Shown here piece by piece: positions 1-4,158 of a stretch of 5,367 bases of DNA; the stretch's first letter is position 1, and every line of letters begins with the position of its first letter. Source of the stretch: Hyphomicrobiaceae bacterium (lineage in GTDB: Bacteria > Pseudomonadota > Alphaproteobacteria > Rhizobiales > Hyphomicrobiaceae); NCBI GenBank assembly GCA_021775715.1, contig JAJFHI010000330.1, forward strand, positions 1 through 5,367, in the 5' to 3' direction. The notes beneath the pieces are model-generated. The model ran no database searches and was not told the origin of the DNA. It saw nothing but the letters and a program-made list of their open reading frames with translations. The translations under genes and the position numbers were made by a program.

Positions 1-1
1 T

Positions 2-358
2 GGTTCGGTTCTGGACGAGGGTGTCGAGAAGATCGCAGAGATCTGGAAGCAGACCGAAGAGATCAGTGTTTCCGACCGTTCGCTGGTGTGGAACTCGGAC
101 CTGATCGAGACGTTGGAATACGACAACCTGATTGCGCAGGCAGCTGTTACCGTGAACGGCGCTGCCAACCGCCAGGAAAGCCGTGGTGCGCATGCGCGTG
201 AAGACTTCAGCGAACGTGATGACGAGAACTGGATGAGGCACACGCTGGCGTGGGCCGACTATGACGCCAAGAAAGTGACGTTGGACTACCGTCCGGTGCA
301 CACCTACACGATGACAAACGAGATCGCATATATCGAGCCGAAGGCTCGGGTTTATTAG
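2..358 (+). CDS. sdhA: Succinate dehydrogenase flavoprotein subunit, C-terminal part (5' end outside window)
   Basis: Catalytic FAD-carrying subunit of complex II, which oxidises succinate to fumarate on the cytoplasmic face of the inner membrane. The frame is open from base 2 to the TAG at 356-358, giving 118 residues of the C-terminal domain; the FAD-binding and active-site parts lie upstream of the window. Seen here are the family-typical ESRGAHAREDF block, then DDENWMRHTLAW, and the terminal segment LDYRPVHTYTMTNEIAYIEP followed by KARVY, an ending usual for alphaproteobacterial SdhA. A GTG at 86 is an internal valine, not a start. sdhB follows on the same strand after 121 bp, so the two are almost certainly one operon, with sdhC and sdhD expected upstream. 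No frameshift or damage is visible. The assignment is firm. Confidence 0.97.
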   Translation, partial: GSVLDEGVEKIAEIWKQTEEISVSDRSLVWNSDLIETLEYDNLIAQAAVTVNGAANRQESRGAHAREDFSERDDENWMRHTLAWADYDAKKVTLDYRPVHTYTMTNEIAYIEPKARVY

Positions 359-370
359 CTTGATGTTGTT

Positions 371-389
371 GGGCTGTTGATTGCAGCCC
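371..389 (+). other. Short stem-loop just after sdhA
   Basis: GGGCTG (371-376) pairs perfectly with CAGCCC (384-389) around a 7-nt loop. It begins 12 bases after the sdhA stop and has no T run after it, so it is not an intrinsic terminator. It could be a 3' stabilising or processing structure in the sdhAB transcript, or chance. Confidence 0.4.
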
Positions 390-414
390 GTTGGTGGAAT
401 TGGGATTTATCGGT

Positions 415-454
415 ACCGAAAAGATGCTTCGCGTGGCATGTCACGCGGTTCGGT
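415..454 (+). other. Two-tier stem-loop in the sdhA-sdhB spacer
   Basis: An outer stem, ACCGAA (415-420) with TTCGGT (449-454), encloses an inner stem, CGCGTG (430-435) with CACGCG (442-447). Both are perfect 6-bp pairings. The left outer arm also lies in the 10-bp palindrome TCGGTACCGA (410-419). The structure ends about 16 bases before the purine-rich ribosome binding region of sdhB. It lacks a T run, so it is more likely an intercistronic processing, stability or translation-control element than a terminator. Function is inferred only. Confidence 0.45.
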
Positions 455-479
455 CTGGAAATAGCGAGACGAGAAGAAC

Positions 480-1259
480 ATGGTCGCACTGACACTTCCA
501 AAGAACTCGATTGTCCAAAAAGGCAAGGTCTGGAATAAGCCAGAAGGTGAAGGCCGCTGGAAGGAAATTCAGGTCTATCGCTGGAATCCCGATGACGGCT
601 TGAACCCGCGTACCGACACGTACTGGATCGACCAGGACGATTGCGGGCCGATGGTTTTGGATGCGATCAACAAGATCAAGAACGACATCGATCCAACGTT
701 GACGTTCCGCCGATCGTGCCGCGAAGGCATCTGCGGATCATGTTCGATGAACATCGATGGCACGAACACGCTGGCCTGCCTCAAGGCCATCGAAGAGGTG
801 GAAGGTGCGGTCAAGATCTACCCGCTGCCGCATATGTCAGTGGTGAAGGATCTCGTACCTGACATGACGAACTTCTACGCACAGCATCGCTCAATTGAAC
901 CTTGGCTTAAAACGGACACGTCGACACCACCGACCGAGTGGAAACAGTCGCGTGATGACCGCGAGCAGTTGGATGGTCTTTACGAGTGCATTCTATGCGC
1001 ATGTTGTTCGACATCATGCCCAAGCTATTGGTGGAATTCGGACCGTTATCTCGGTCCGGCCATCCTGCTTCAGGCGTATCGCTGGGTGAACGACAGCCGC
1101 GACGAAGCGACCGGCGAGCGGCTCGACAACCTCGAGGACCCGTTCCGCCTCTACCGTTGCCATACAATCATGAACTGTTCGAAGGCTTGCCCGAAAGGCC
1201 TCAATCCAGCCCAGGCGATTGCCGAGCTGAAGAAATTGATGGTTGAGCGCCGGGTCTAG
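480..1259 (+). CDS. sdhB: Succinate dehydrogenase iron-sulfur subunit
   Basis: Passes electrons from the FAD of SdhA through three Fe-S clusters to ubiquinone; peripheral subunit of complex II at the inner membrane. The 259 residues are a usual alphaproteobacterial length. The N-terminal 2Fe-2S ferredoxin domain has Cys80, Cys85, Cys88 and Cys100. The C-terminal domain has Cys170, Cys173, Cys176 and Cys237 for 4Fe-4S, and Cys180, Cys227 and Cys233 for 3Fe-4S. Spacings within each domain match E. coli SdhB. The quinone-site residues Pro181, Trp184, Trp185, His228 and Ile230 line up with the E. coli set, so the enzyme should be active with ubiquinone. The ATG at 480 has only a weak purine-rich site (GAGAAG, 471-476) close upstream. 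It follows sdhA and is closed by the terminator at 1284. An E. coli-type fumarate reductase subunit is less likely given the context. Confidence 0.98.
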   Translation: MVALTLPKNSIVQKGKVWNKPEGEGRWKEIQVYRWNPDDGLNPRTDTYWIDQDDCGPMVLDAINKIKNDIDPTLTFRRSCREGICGSCSMNIDGTNTLACLKAIEEVEGAVKIYPLPHMSVVKDLVPDMTNFYAQHRSIEPWLKTDTSTPPTEWKQSRDDREQLDGLYECILCACCSTSCPSYWWNSDRYLGPAILLQAYRWVNDSRDEATGERLDNLEDPFRLYRCHTIMNCSKACPKGLNPAQAIAELKKLMVERRV

Positions 1260-1283
1260 GCTGACCTTACAGACTTGAAGTCA

Positions 1284-1329
1284 AGAAGGACCGTTTGAGG
1301 CTATGTTGCCTTGGATGGTCCTTTTGTTT
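1284..1329 (+). terminator. Intrinsic terminator of the sdh operon
   Basis: Starting 25 bases after the sdhB stop, 1284-1301 folds back on 1308-1325 around the loop TATGTT. The base of the stem is AAGGACC (1286-1292) with GGTCCTT (1317-1323) and the top is AGGC (1298-1301) with GCCT (1308-1311). The pairs between are all wobble or A-U, so the 18-bp stem has no mismatch. A T-rich tail (TTTTGTTT, 1322-1329) follows. The tail runs almost into the next gene, whose start lies at 1344. Confidence 0.85.
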
Positions 1330-1343
1330 GAGTGGACGGACAT

Positions 1344-1820
1344 ATGATCACGAGATCAACGGCTAGGAAGTCTTCCGACACGCAGGGTTCTGGCCGCCTG
1401 CTCCATATTCACACTGCAAACAGCATCGCGGAAGCACACGTCGTCGCTTCAGCCCTTGATGCCGAGGGTATCCCGGTGTCGTTGAACGGGATCGGGCATG
1501 CCAGCATGGCCTGGGACCATCTCATTGCGCTGGGCGGCATCAAAGTCATGGTTCCGTGCGTGTGCAAGGATGCGGCAGCCACGCGGCTGTCGGCGACATA
1601 TTTTGAACCACCTGCCTGGCAAGCCCCGAAATTTTGGCGCCATTGGTGGTTAAATGCACCGTTTGCCATATTTGGTGGATTAAATGGCGTTGGGTTTCCG
1701 CCATGGGTTCGCGAGAAAAACAGGTTTTTCTTGATTGCTCTAACTGTTTACGTGGCCGGATTTCTTTTATTCGACCCGAGTATGATTTTTAAACTCTACG
1801 CTGTGATCTTAAATCGCTGA
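1344..1820 (+). CDS. DUF2007-like protein with C-terminal membrane segment
   Basis: No specific function is known. Residues 19-84 (LLHIHTANSIAEAHVVASAL ... GGIKVMVPCVCKDAAATRLS) resemble DUF2007, a small alpha/beta domain listed as a putative signal-transducing fold. The pattern is a short strand, a helix with 'AEAHVVASALDAEGIPV', a loop, then 'GGIKVMVP'. After a Trp/Pro-rich linker (residues 89-104) come a moderately hydrophobic stretch (105-118) and one clear membrane helix (127-143, FFLIALTVYVAGFLLF). The domain is therefore probably tethered to the inner membrane. I chose the ATG at 1344 (158 residues), with AGTGG (1331-1335) as likely ribosome binding site; a GTG at 1332 would add four residues. 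It lies right behind the sdh terminator, so it has its own promoter or depends on read-through. The DUF2007 match is by eye. Confidence 0.75.
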   Translation: MITRSTARKSSDTQGSGRLLHIHTANSIAEAHVVASALDAEGIPVSLNGIGHASMAWDHLIALGGIKVMVPCVCKDAAATRLSATYFEPPAWQAPKFWRHWWLNAPFAIFGGLNGVGFPPWVREKNRFFLIALTVYVAGFLLFDPSMIFKLYAVILNR

Positions 1821-1925
1821 TATACAACGCAACTCGGGTTAAAAATGATCGTGTGATGTTTTGAGTTACAAATCAAAATTGCCGAAATGTCCTTTTATTG
1901 AAAACTTGGAGTGAACTCCCAACTA

Positions 1926-1935
1926 GGCAATTGCC
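1926..1935. repeat. Perfect 10-bp palindrome
   Basis: GGCAATTGCC is self-complementary and lies between the DUF2007-like gene and the histone terminator. A small hairpin, GGAG (1908-1911) with CTCC (1916-1919), precedes it. This could be a protein-binding site or part of the 3' ends of the two converging transcripts. Nothing else is seen between 1821 and 1935. Confidence 0.35.
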
Positions 1936-1976
1936 AAAAAGGAAGGCCGATGGCGCATTTCGCTGCCATCGGCCTT
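1936..1976 (-). terminator. Intrinsic terminator of the histone-like gene
   Basis: A perfect 12-bp stem pairs 1943-1954 with 1965-1976 around a 10-nt loop. Read on the minus strand it is followed by CC and five T (the A run at 1936-1940), the classic intrinsic layout. On the plus strand the downstream side (ATCCGTC) is not T-rich. It therefore mainly serves the minus-strand histone-like gene, although the stem could also stop read-through from the DUF2007-like gene. Confidence 0.8.
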
Positions 1977-2015
1977 ATCCGTCGTGTCTGCAAACTTGAA
2001 GAAATGTACCGTCAC

Positions 2016-2047
2016 GCGCGCCCCGAGTGCCCAACCCGGGGGCGCGC
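2016..2047 (-). other. GC-rich hairpin in the 3' untranslated region of the histone-like gene
   Basis: GCGCGCCCC (2016-2024) pairs perfectly with GGGGCGCGC (2039-2047), a 9-bp all-G/C stem with a 14-nt loop. It lies 17 bases past the histone-like stop codon and about 40 bases before the terminator stem. With no T run it is unlikely to terminate alone. A role in 3'-end stability or as a ribonuclease barrier is inferred. Confidence 0.55.
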
Positions 2048-2064
2048 TATGGCACAAACTGCTT

Positions 2065-2469
2065 TTAGGCAGCCTTCTTGCGGCGGGCCGGAGCTTTACG
2101 CTTAGCTGCAGTCTTGCGCGCTGCCGGCTTACGGCGAGCTGCTGGCTTCTTAGCCGCTTTGCGCTTAGCTGCTGGTTTGCGCTTGGCTGCTGTCTTTTTA
2201 GCTGCCTTACGTACAACCTTCTTCTTAGCGACTTTCCGGACGGCTTTCTTCTTAGCTGCTGGTTTGCGCTTAGCTGCTGTCTTTTTAGCTGCCTTACGTA
2301 CAACCTTCTTCTTAGCGACCTTCCGGACGGCTTTCTTTTTAGCCGCTGGTTTCCGCTTAGCAACAGTCTTCTTAGCTGCTTTACGGACAACTTTTTTCTT
2401 AGCGACGATTTTTCTCTTAGCAGGTGCCTTCTTCTTGGCTGCTGCTTTCTTTTTTACTGCTCGTGCCAT
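2065..2469 (-). CDS. Histone H1-like Lys/Ala/Arg-rich DNA-binding protein
   Basis: Predicted nucleoid-associated protein that binds and compacts DNA through charge. Of its 134 residues I count 50 Lys, 41 Ala and 17 Arg, with no Asp or Glu. It is built from KKxVRKxA, KKTAAKRKPAA and similar blocks, like the C-terminal tail of eukaryotic H1, chlamydial Hc2, Bordetella BpH1 or Pseudomonas AlgP. There is no globular domain, so it should be disordered until bound. Residues 44-72 and 73-101 are identical 29-residue repeats; 15-43 is a diverged copy. The start is the ATG at 2467-2469 because MARAVKKKAAAKK begins the low-complexity chain and a GGAGAGAGAG site precedes it. The frame is open further upstream to 2586 but that part is unlike the family. 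The gene has its own leader and terminator. Family is secure, physiological role is not. Confidence 0.92.
   Translation of the reverse strand: MARAVKKKAAAKKKAPAKRKIVAKKKVVRKAAKKTVAKRKPAAKKKAVRKVAKKKVVRKAAKKTAAKRKPAAKKKAVRKVAKKKVVRKAAKKTAAKRKPAAKRKAAKKPAARRKPAARKTAAKRKAPARRKKAA
2167..2340. repeat. Tandem 87-bp repeat inside the histone-like gene
   Basis: Copy 2167-2253 and copy 2254-2340 match at 84 of 87 positions. The three differences (at 2185, 2233 and 2251 in the first copy) all fall at third codon positions and leave the 29-residue unit unchanged. A more diverged third copy follows at about 2341-2427. Exactly 29 codons per unit means gain or loss of a copy keeps the reading frame. Confidence 0.93.
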
Positions 2470-2474
2470 AGTTT

Positions 2475-2487
2475 TCTCTCTCTCTCC
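2475..2487 (-). promoter_or_regulatory. GA-repeat ribosome binding site of the histone-like gene
   Basis: On the minus strand the ATG at 2467-2469 is preceded by GGAGAGAGAGAGA, six GA units with a leading G. GGAG itself lies 14 bases from the ATG, rather far, but inner GAGAG units offer better-spaced alternatives. A dinucleotide tract in this position can change length by slippage and so alter initiation; that is inference. Confidence 0.7.
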
Positions 2488-2496
2488 AAAGAAATA

Positions 2497-2514
2497 GTTC
2501 GAATCAGTTTGAAC
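2497..2514 (-). promoter_or_regulatory. Imperfect inverted repeat in the histone-like leader
   Basis: GTTCGAA (2497-2503) and TTTGAAC (2508-2514) form an inverted repeat with one mismatch around TCAG, next to a run of eight A (2515-2522). It lies between the possible promoter and the ribosome binding site. AGTTCGA occurs at 2496-2502 and again at 2531-2537. It could be an operator or a leader hairpin. Confidence 0.35.
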
Positions 2515-2800
2515 AAAAAAAATATGTGCAAGTTCGAGGAATTTGTTGACAATTAAATTCACTTGGAGGGTGAGAAAGTTCTGCAAAGGGTCAAAAGTGT
2601 TGCTTTAAGTCCTCAATTTTTTGTTTTTGGGTTCGCAGAAACAAAAATGGAAAATATAAAATAGAAATACGCGATGTTTTTGAAAACGTATTTTTCCAAG
2701 AATAAAACTTTGAAATACAAAAAATGAATTGGCCATACGCTGTTTGTTTTTTTATTTCCAAAAACAGAAAATAGTTTTTTGTTTGCGGTTGCGAATGAGA
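2500..2800. other. A/T-run-rich gene-free stretch upstream of the histone-like gene
   Basis: Composition shifts abruptly from the flanking genes, with many A and T runs of four to eight bases (for example 2515-2522, 2747-2753 and 2775-2780). An inverted repeat, AAATACG (2665-2671) with CGTATTT (2687-2693), lies inside; one wobble and one A-T pair extend it to 2663-2695. The short open frames here are not protein-like. It may be a bent, nucleoid-protein-bound control region for the histone-like gene and any divergent transcript. From about 2800 to 2930 the sequence is ordinary, holding a small hairpin (GGTCG 2881-2885 with CGACC 2889-2893). Confidence 0.6.
2522..2552 (-). promoter_or_regulatory. 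Possible promoter of the histone-like gene
   Basis: On the minus strand TTGTCA (2552-2547) is followed after 19 bases by ACATAT (2527-2522). The -35 element is fair, but the spacer is long and the -10 is poor. The position, about 55 bases before the start codon, is sensible. A weak call by eye. Confidence 0.25.
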
Positions 2801-2931
2801 TCTTGCCTATGGATCCGGATTTTTTCGGTGGCGAATATCGTTTCTTGCGACGGTCTAGCTAGGGGGCGGTGTCGCAGCGTGGTCGCGGCGACCGTTCCTG
2901 ACAGAGTTGAGACGTGAATCCGCGGATAATT

Positions 2932-3115
2932 GGGGCATGTCATACGAGCGACATGCCGATTTGCTTCATACACAGCAACGGAAGAACATTTGAGATGTAC
3001 GGGATTGGTATTTCGTCGATGTACGTCTTGGTTGTCTCTTCCGGTCGGATCTGATGCGGCAGGTGCTGTTCGCGCAATAGAAACGCCGACTTCGGGTCCC
3101 GAGGCCGGCGTTTTT
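2932..3115 (+). ncRNA. Candidate structured small RNA
   Basis: No recognised RNA family; called from structure and a strong terminator with no plus-strand gene before it. Elements in order: hairpin 1, GGCATGTC (2934-2941) with GACATGCC (2950-2957). Then a long imperfect stem-loop (2979-3043) with CGGAAGA pairing TCTTCCG at the base, and 2992-3001 pairing 3020-3029 at the top, including three wobbles. ACAGCA (2972-2977) can also pair with TGCTGT (3064-3069), and TTGC (2961-2964) with GCAA (3074-3077), making a rod. The terminator hairpin follows at 3081-3115. A GATAAT at 2925-2930 could be a -10 element, but no well-spaced -35 is seen (CTGACA at 2898-2903 leaves 21 bases), so the 5' end is a guess. 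The rod shape and size, about 180 nt, recall 6S RNA, but I see no 6S sequence signature. Alternatively the hairpins are unrelated and the terminator serves the GNAT gene. Confidence 0.35.
3081..3115 (+). terminator. Strong intrinsic terminator, best read on the + strand
   Basis: AAACGCCG (3081-3088) pairs with CGGCGTTT (3106-3113). The inner part continues with one A-C mismatch, a C-G and a U-G pair, then TCGG (3092-3095) with CCGA (3099-3102) around a 3-nt loop. Five T follow on the plus strand (3111-3115). On the minus strand only three T follow, so it may work less well there as the terminator of the GNAT gene, whose stop lies about 80 bases away. Confidence 0.8.
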
Positions 3116-3193
3116 CATATTTCGCCCTATTTTATAAGTGTTTCAGGCGTTTTACGTGCGTACTACCGGCGGTGTAAAGCCGCGACAGATCGA

Positions 3194-3769
3194 TTACGCC
3201 ACCTTCATTAAGCGCTTTTGTAGATCCAGCACGGCCATCATGTAGCTTGTGCGATCTTCCATCGCTTCGGCCAGGATTGAGAAGTAGTTTGGGCCCTGCG
3301 GCAAGATTTCGCCAACGACCTCGCCATATTCAAAGCGCAGATCAGCTTCGTGTCTGCGTGCAATAGCCTGCATGCGCCGATTTTCAGCTAGGCAGCTCAT
3401 GTATAGTTGGGTGACACCACGGTTTCGCGCTGCGGTTATGACGCGGCCCATGAGTTCGGTGCCGATCCCGTGATCCTGAAAGCGTGTTTCGACCGAAAAT
3501 GCCGCTTCGGCTTCATGTCCCCACGTGTCGCCAAGTTTTTTCAGCTCTGCGGTCGCGTGAATCTGGTCATCAGAGAAATATGCGTAAGCGACACTGCCCA
3601 TTTCGGCCATGCGTCCGGCATAAACAACAATAAAGTCATCTGAAACAGTGTGCGCGAACCGCATACGACGCGCTTCTTTGTCCAAACGCAGAAGGTGATC
3701 CCCAAATTTGTCTGTTTCGGTCGGCCGAAGTTTCCGAATGAGCCCGTTCTTGTAATATTGTACGTCCAT
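3194..3769 (-). CDS. GNAT-family N-acetyltransferase
   Basis: Predicted cytoplasmic enzyme that moves an acetyl group from acetyl-CoA to an unknown amine. The 191-residue chain holds one GNAT domain. The N-terminal part (IRKLRPTETDKFGDHLLRLD, residues 11-30, then RRMRF) resembles the GNAT domain of bacterial protein acetyltransferases of the Pat/YfiQ type, but here it stands alone without the CoA-ligase-like part. Motif A (residues 91-118) contains the acetyl-CoA pyrophosphate loop Gln98-x-x-Gly101-x-Gly103. Motif B follows at about 123-141 (YMSCLAENRRMQAIARR). The ATG at 3767-3769 is preceded by GGAG (minus strand, 3782-3779) with a 9-base gap, a good site. The gene is monocistronic and divergent from zapE. 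Substrate unknown; a protein lysine acetyltransferase is one guess. Family is confident. Confidence 0.9.
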   Translation of the reverse strand: MDVQYYKNGLIRKLRPTETDKFGDHLLRLDKEARRMRFAHTVSDDFIVVYAGRMAEMGSVAYAYFSDDQIHATAELKKLGDTWGHEAEAAFSVETRFQDHGIGTELMGRVITAARNRGVTQLYMSCLAENRRMQAIARRHEADLRFEYGEVVGEILPQGPNYFSILAEAMEDRTSYMMAVLDLQKRLMKVA

Positions 3770-3803
3770 AAACTCGATCTCCGCTCGTGTGCTGGGCCCG
3801 GTT

Positions 3804-3828
3804 CGCGCTGTTAGCCTCTAACAGCGCG
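3804..3828 (-). other. Very stable 11-bp hairpin in the GNAT leader
   Basis: CGCGCTGTTAG (3804-3814) pairs perfectly with CTAACAGCGCG (3818-3828) around a 3-nt loop. It ends 22 bases upstream of the GNAT ribosome binding site on the minus strand. There is no T run on either side, so it is not an intrinsic terminator. It may be an operator palindrome or a leader RNA structure. Confidence 0.6.
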
Positions 3829-3862
3829 TTCGTGCTACCCACACTGGCTTTGTTCATAAGAC

Positions 3863-3896
3863 CCACATACCCTTTCGCACCTCTAGGGGTATGTGG
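3863..3896. other. 10-bp inverted repeat in the GNAT-zapE spacer
   Basis: CCACATACCC (3863-3872) is the exact reverse complement of GGGTATGTGG (3887-3896), with 14 bases between. A further U-G and A-U pair can extend the stem inward. GTGCA-G-TGCAC (3896-3906) abuts it. It could be a dimeric regulator site or an RNA hairpin. Confidence 0.5.
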
Positions 3897-3910
3897 TGCA
3901 GTGCACAATA

Positions 3911-3920
3911 CGTTGCAACG
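3911..3920. promoter_or_regulatory. Perfect 10-bp palindrome CGTTGCAACG
   Basis: A fully self-complementary decamer lying 14 bases beyond the preceding inverted repeat, in the middle of the divergent spacer. The symmetry fits a dimeric repressor operator, but no regulator family is identified. Confidence 0.3.
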
Positions 3921-3984
3921 GTGTCGCGAGGATGTGGCGAACGAGCATGCGGGCAATGGCATCTCGACGCATGGGAAATAAAGA

Positions 3985-4029
3985 GCAGAGCGGTAAGTTG
4001 TTGCCACTTCAACACTAATTTTGCTCTGC
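3985..4029 (+). other. Nested stem-loop upstream of zapE
   Basis: GCAGAGC (3985-3991) pairs perfectly with GCTCTGC (4023-4029), enclosing a smaller GTTG (3997-4000) and CAAC (4010-4013) pairing. No T run follows; the next hairpin starts directly after it. Confidence 0.4.
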
Positions 4030-4080
4030 AGGCGTTCCGAAGTCCCGTAGTTCGGGGCGTAGCACTACTTCGGCGTGCCT
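4030..4080 (+). other. Long imperfect stem-loop in the probable zapE leader
   Basis: Positions 4030-4043 pair with 4067-4080 along 14 positions with two wobbles and one U-C mismatch; the core is CCGAAGT (4037-4043) with ACTTCGG (4067-4073). A small CCCG (4044-4047) and CGGG (4053-4056) hairpin sits inside. It ends about 65 bases before the likely zapE ribosome binding site, so it would be in the leader if transcription starts upstream. Confidence 0.45.
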
Positions 4081-4158
4081 AGGTGCAAAGTTTGTCTATC
4101 TGTAGAACCGGAAGGTTTGAATGTTTGTCATGGCAGGGTTGCCAGGGGTGGGACGATC

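Noticed and set aside
86..358. A separate small gene starting at GTG 86
   Set aside because: The frame is open upstream to the window edge and encodes the conserved SdhA C-terminus; the GTG is an internal valine.
1923..2390. Second minus-strand frame (155 residues, Leu/Arg/Gln-rich) overlapping the histone-like gene
   Set aside because: A shifted frame of the same repetitive DNA, running through the hairpins and terminator, with no ribosome binding site of its own.
1984..2556. Long plus-strand open frames opposite the histone-like gene (190 residues, and 139 residues at 2078-2497)
   Set aside because: They are the antisense of Lys and Ala codons, which reads as Leu/Phe/Ala-rich repeats. The minus-strand frame has the good ribosome binding site, terminator and protein family match.
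2470..2586. N-terminal extension of the histone-like protein to an upstream ATG
   Set aside because: The extra 39 residues are encoded by the A/T-rich leader, include the ribosome binding site and A/T runs, and are unlike any histone-like protein.
2932..3115. Firm identification of the candidate RNA as 6S RNA
   Set aside because: Size and rod-like pairing are suggestive, but I cannot see the defined central bubble or any family sequence signature.
2930..3211. Plus-strand 93-residue open frame
   Set aside because: It crosses the strong terminator at 3081-3115 and runs antisense into the GNAT gene. The sequence is not protein-like.
3636..4007. Minus-strand 123-residue open frame overlapping the GNAT start
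   Set aside because: Cys/Ser/Arg-rich shadow of the GNAT gene running through spacer hairpins; no domain and no good start site.
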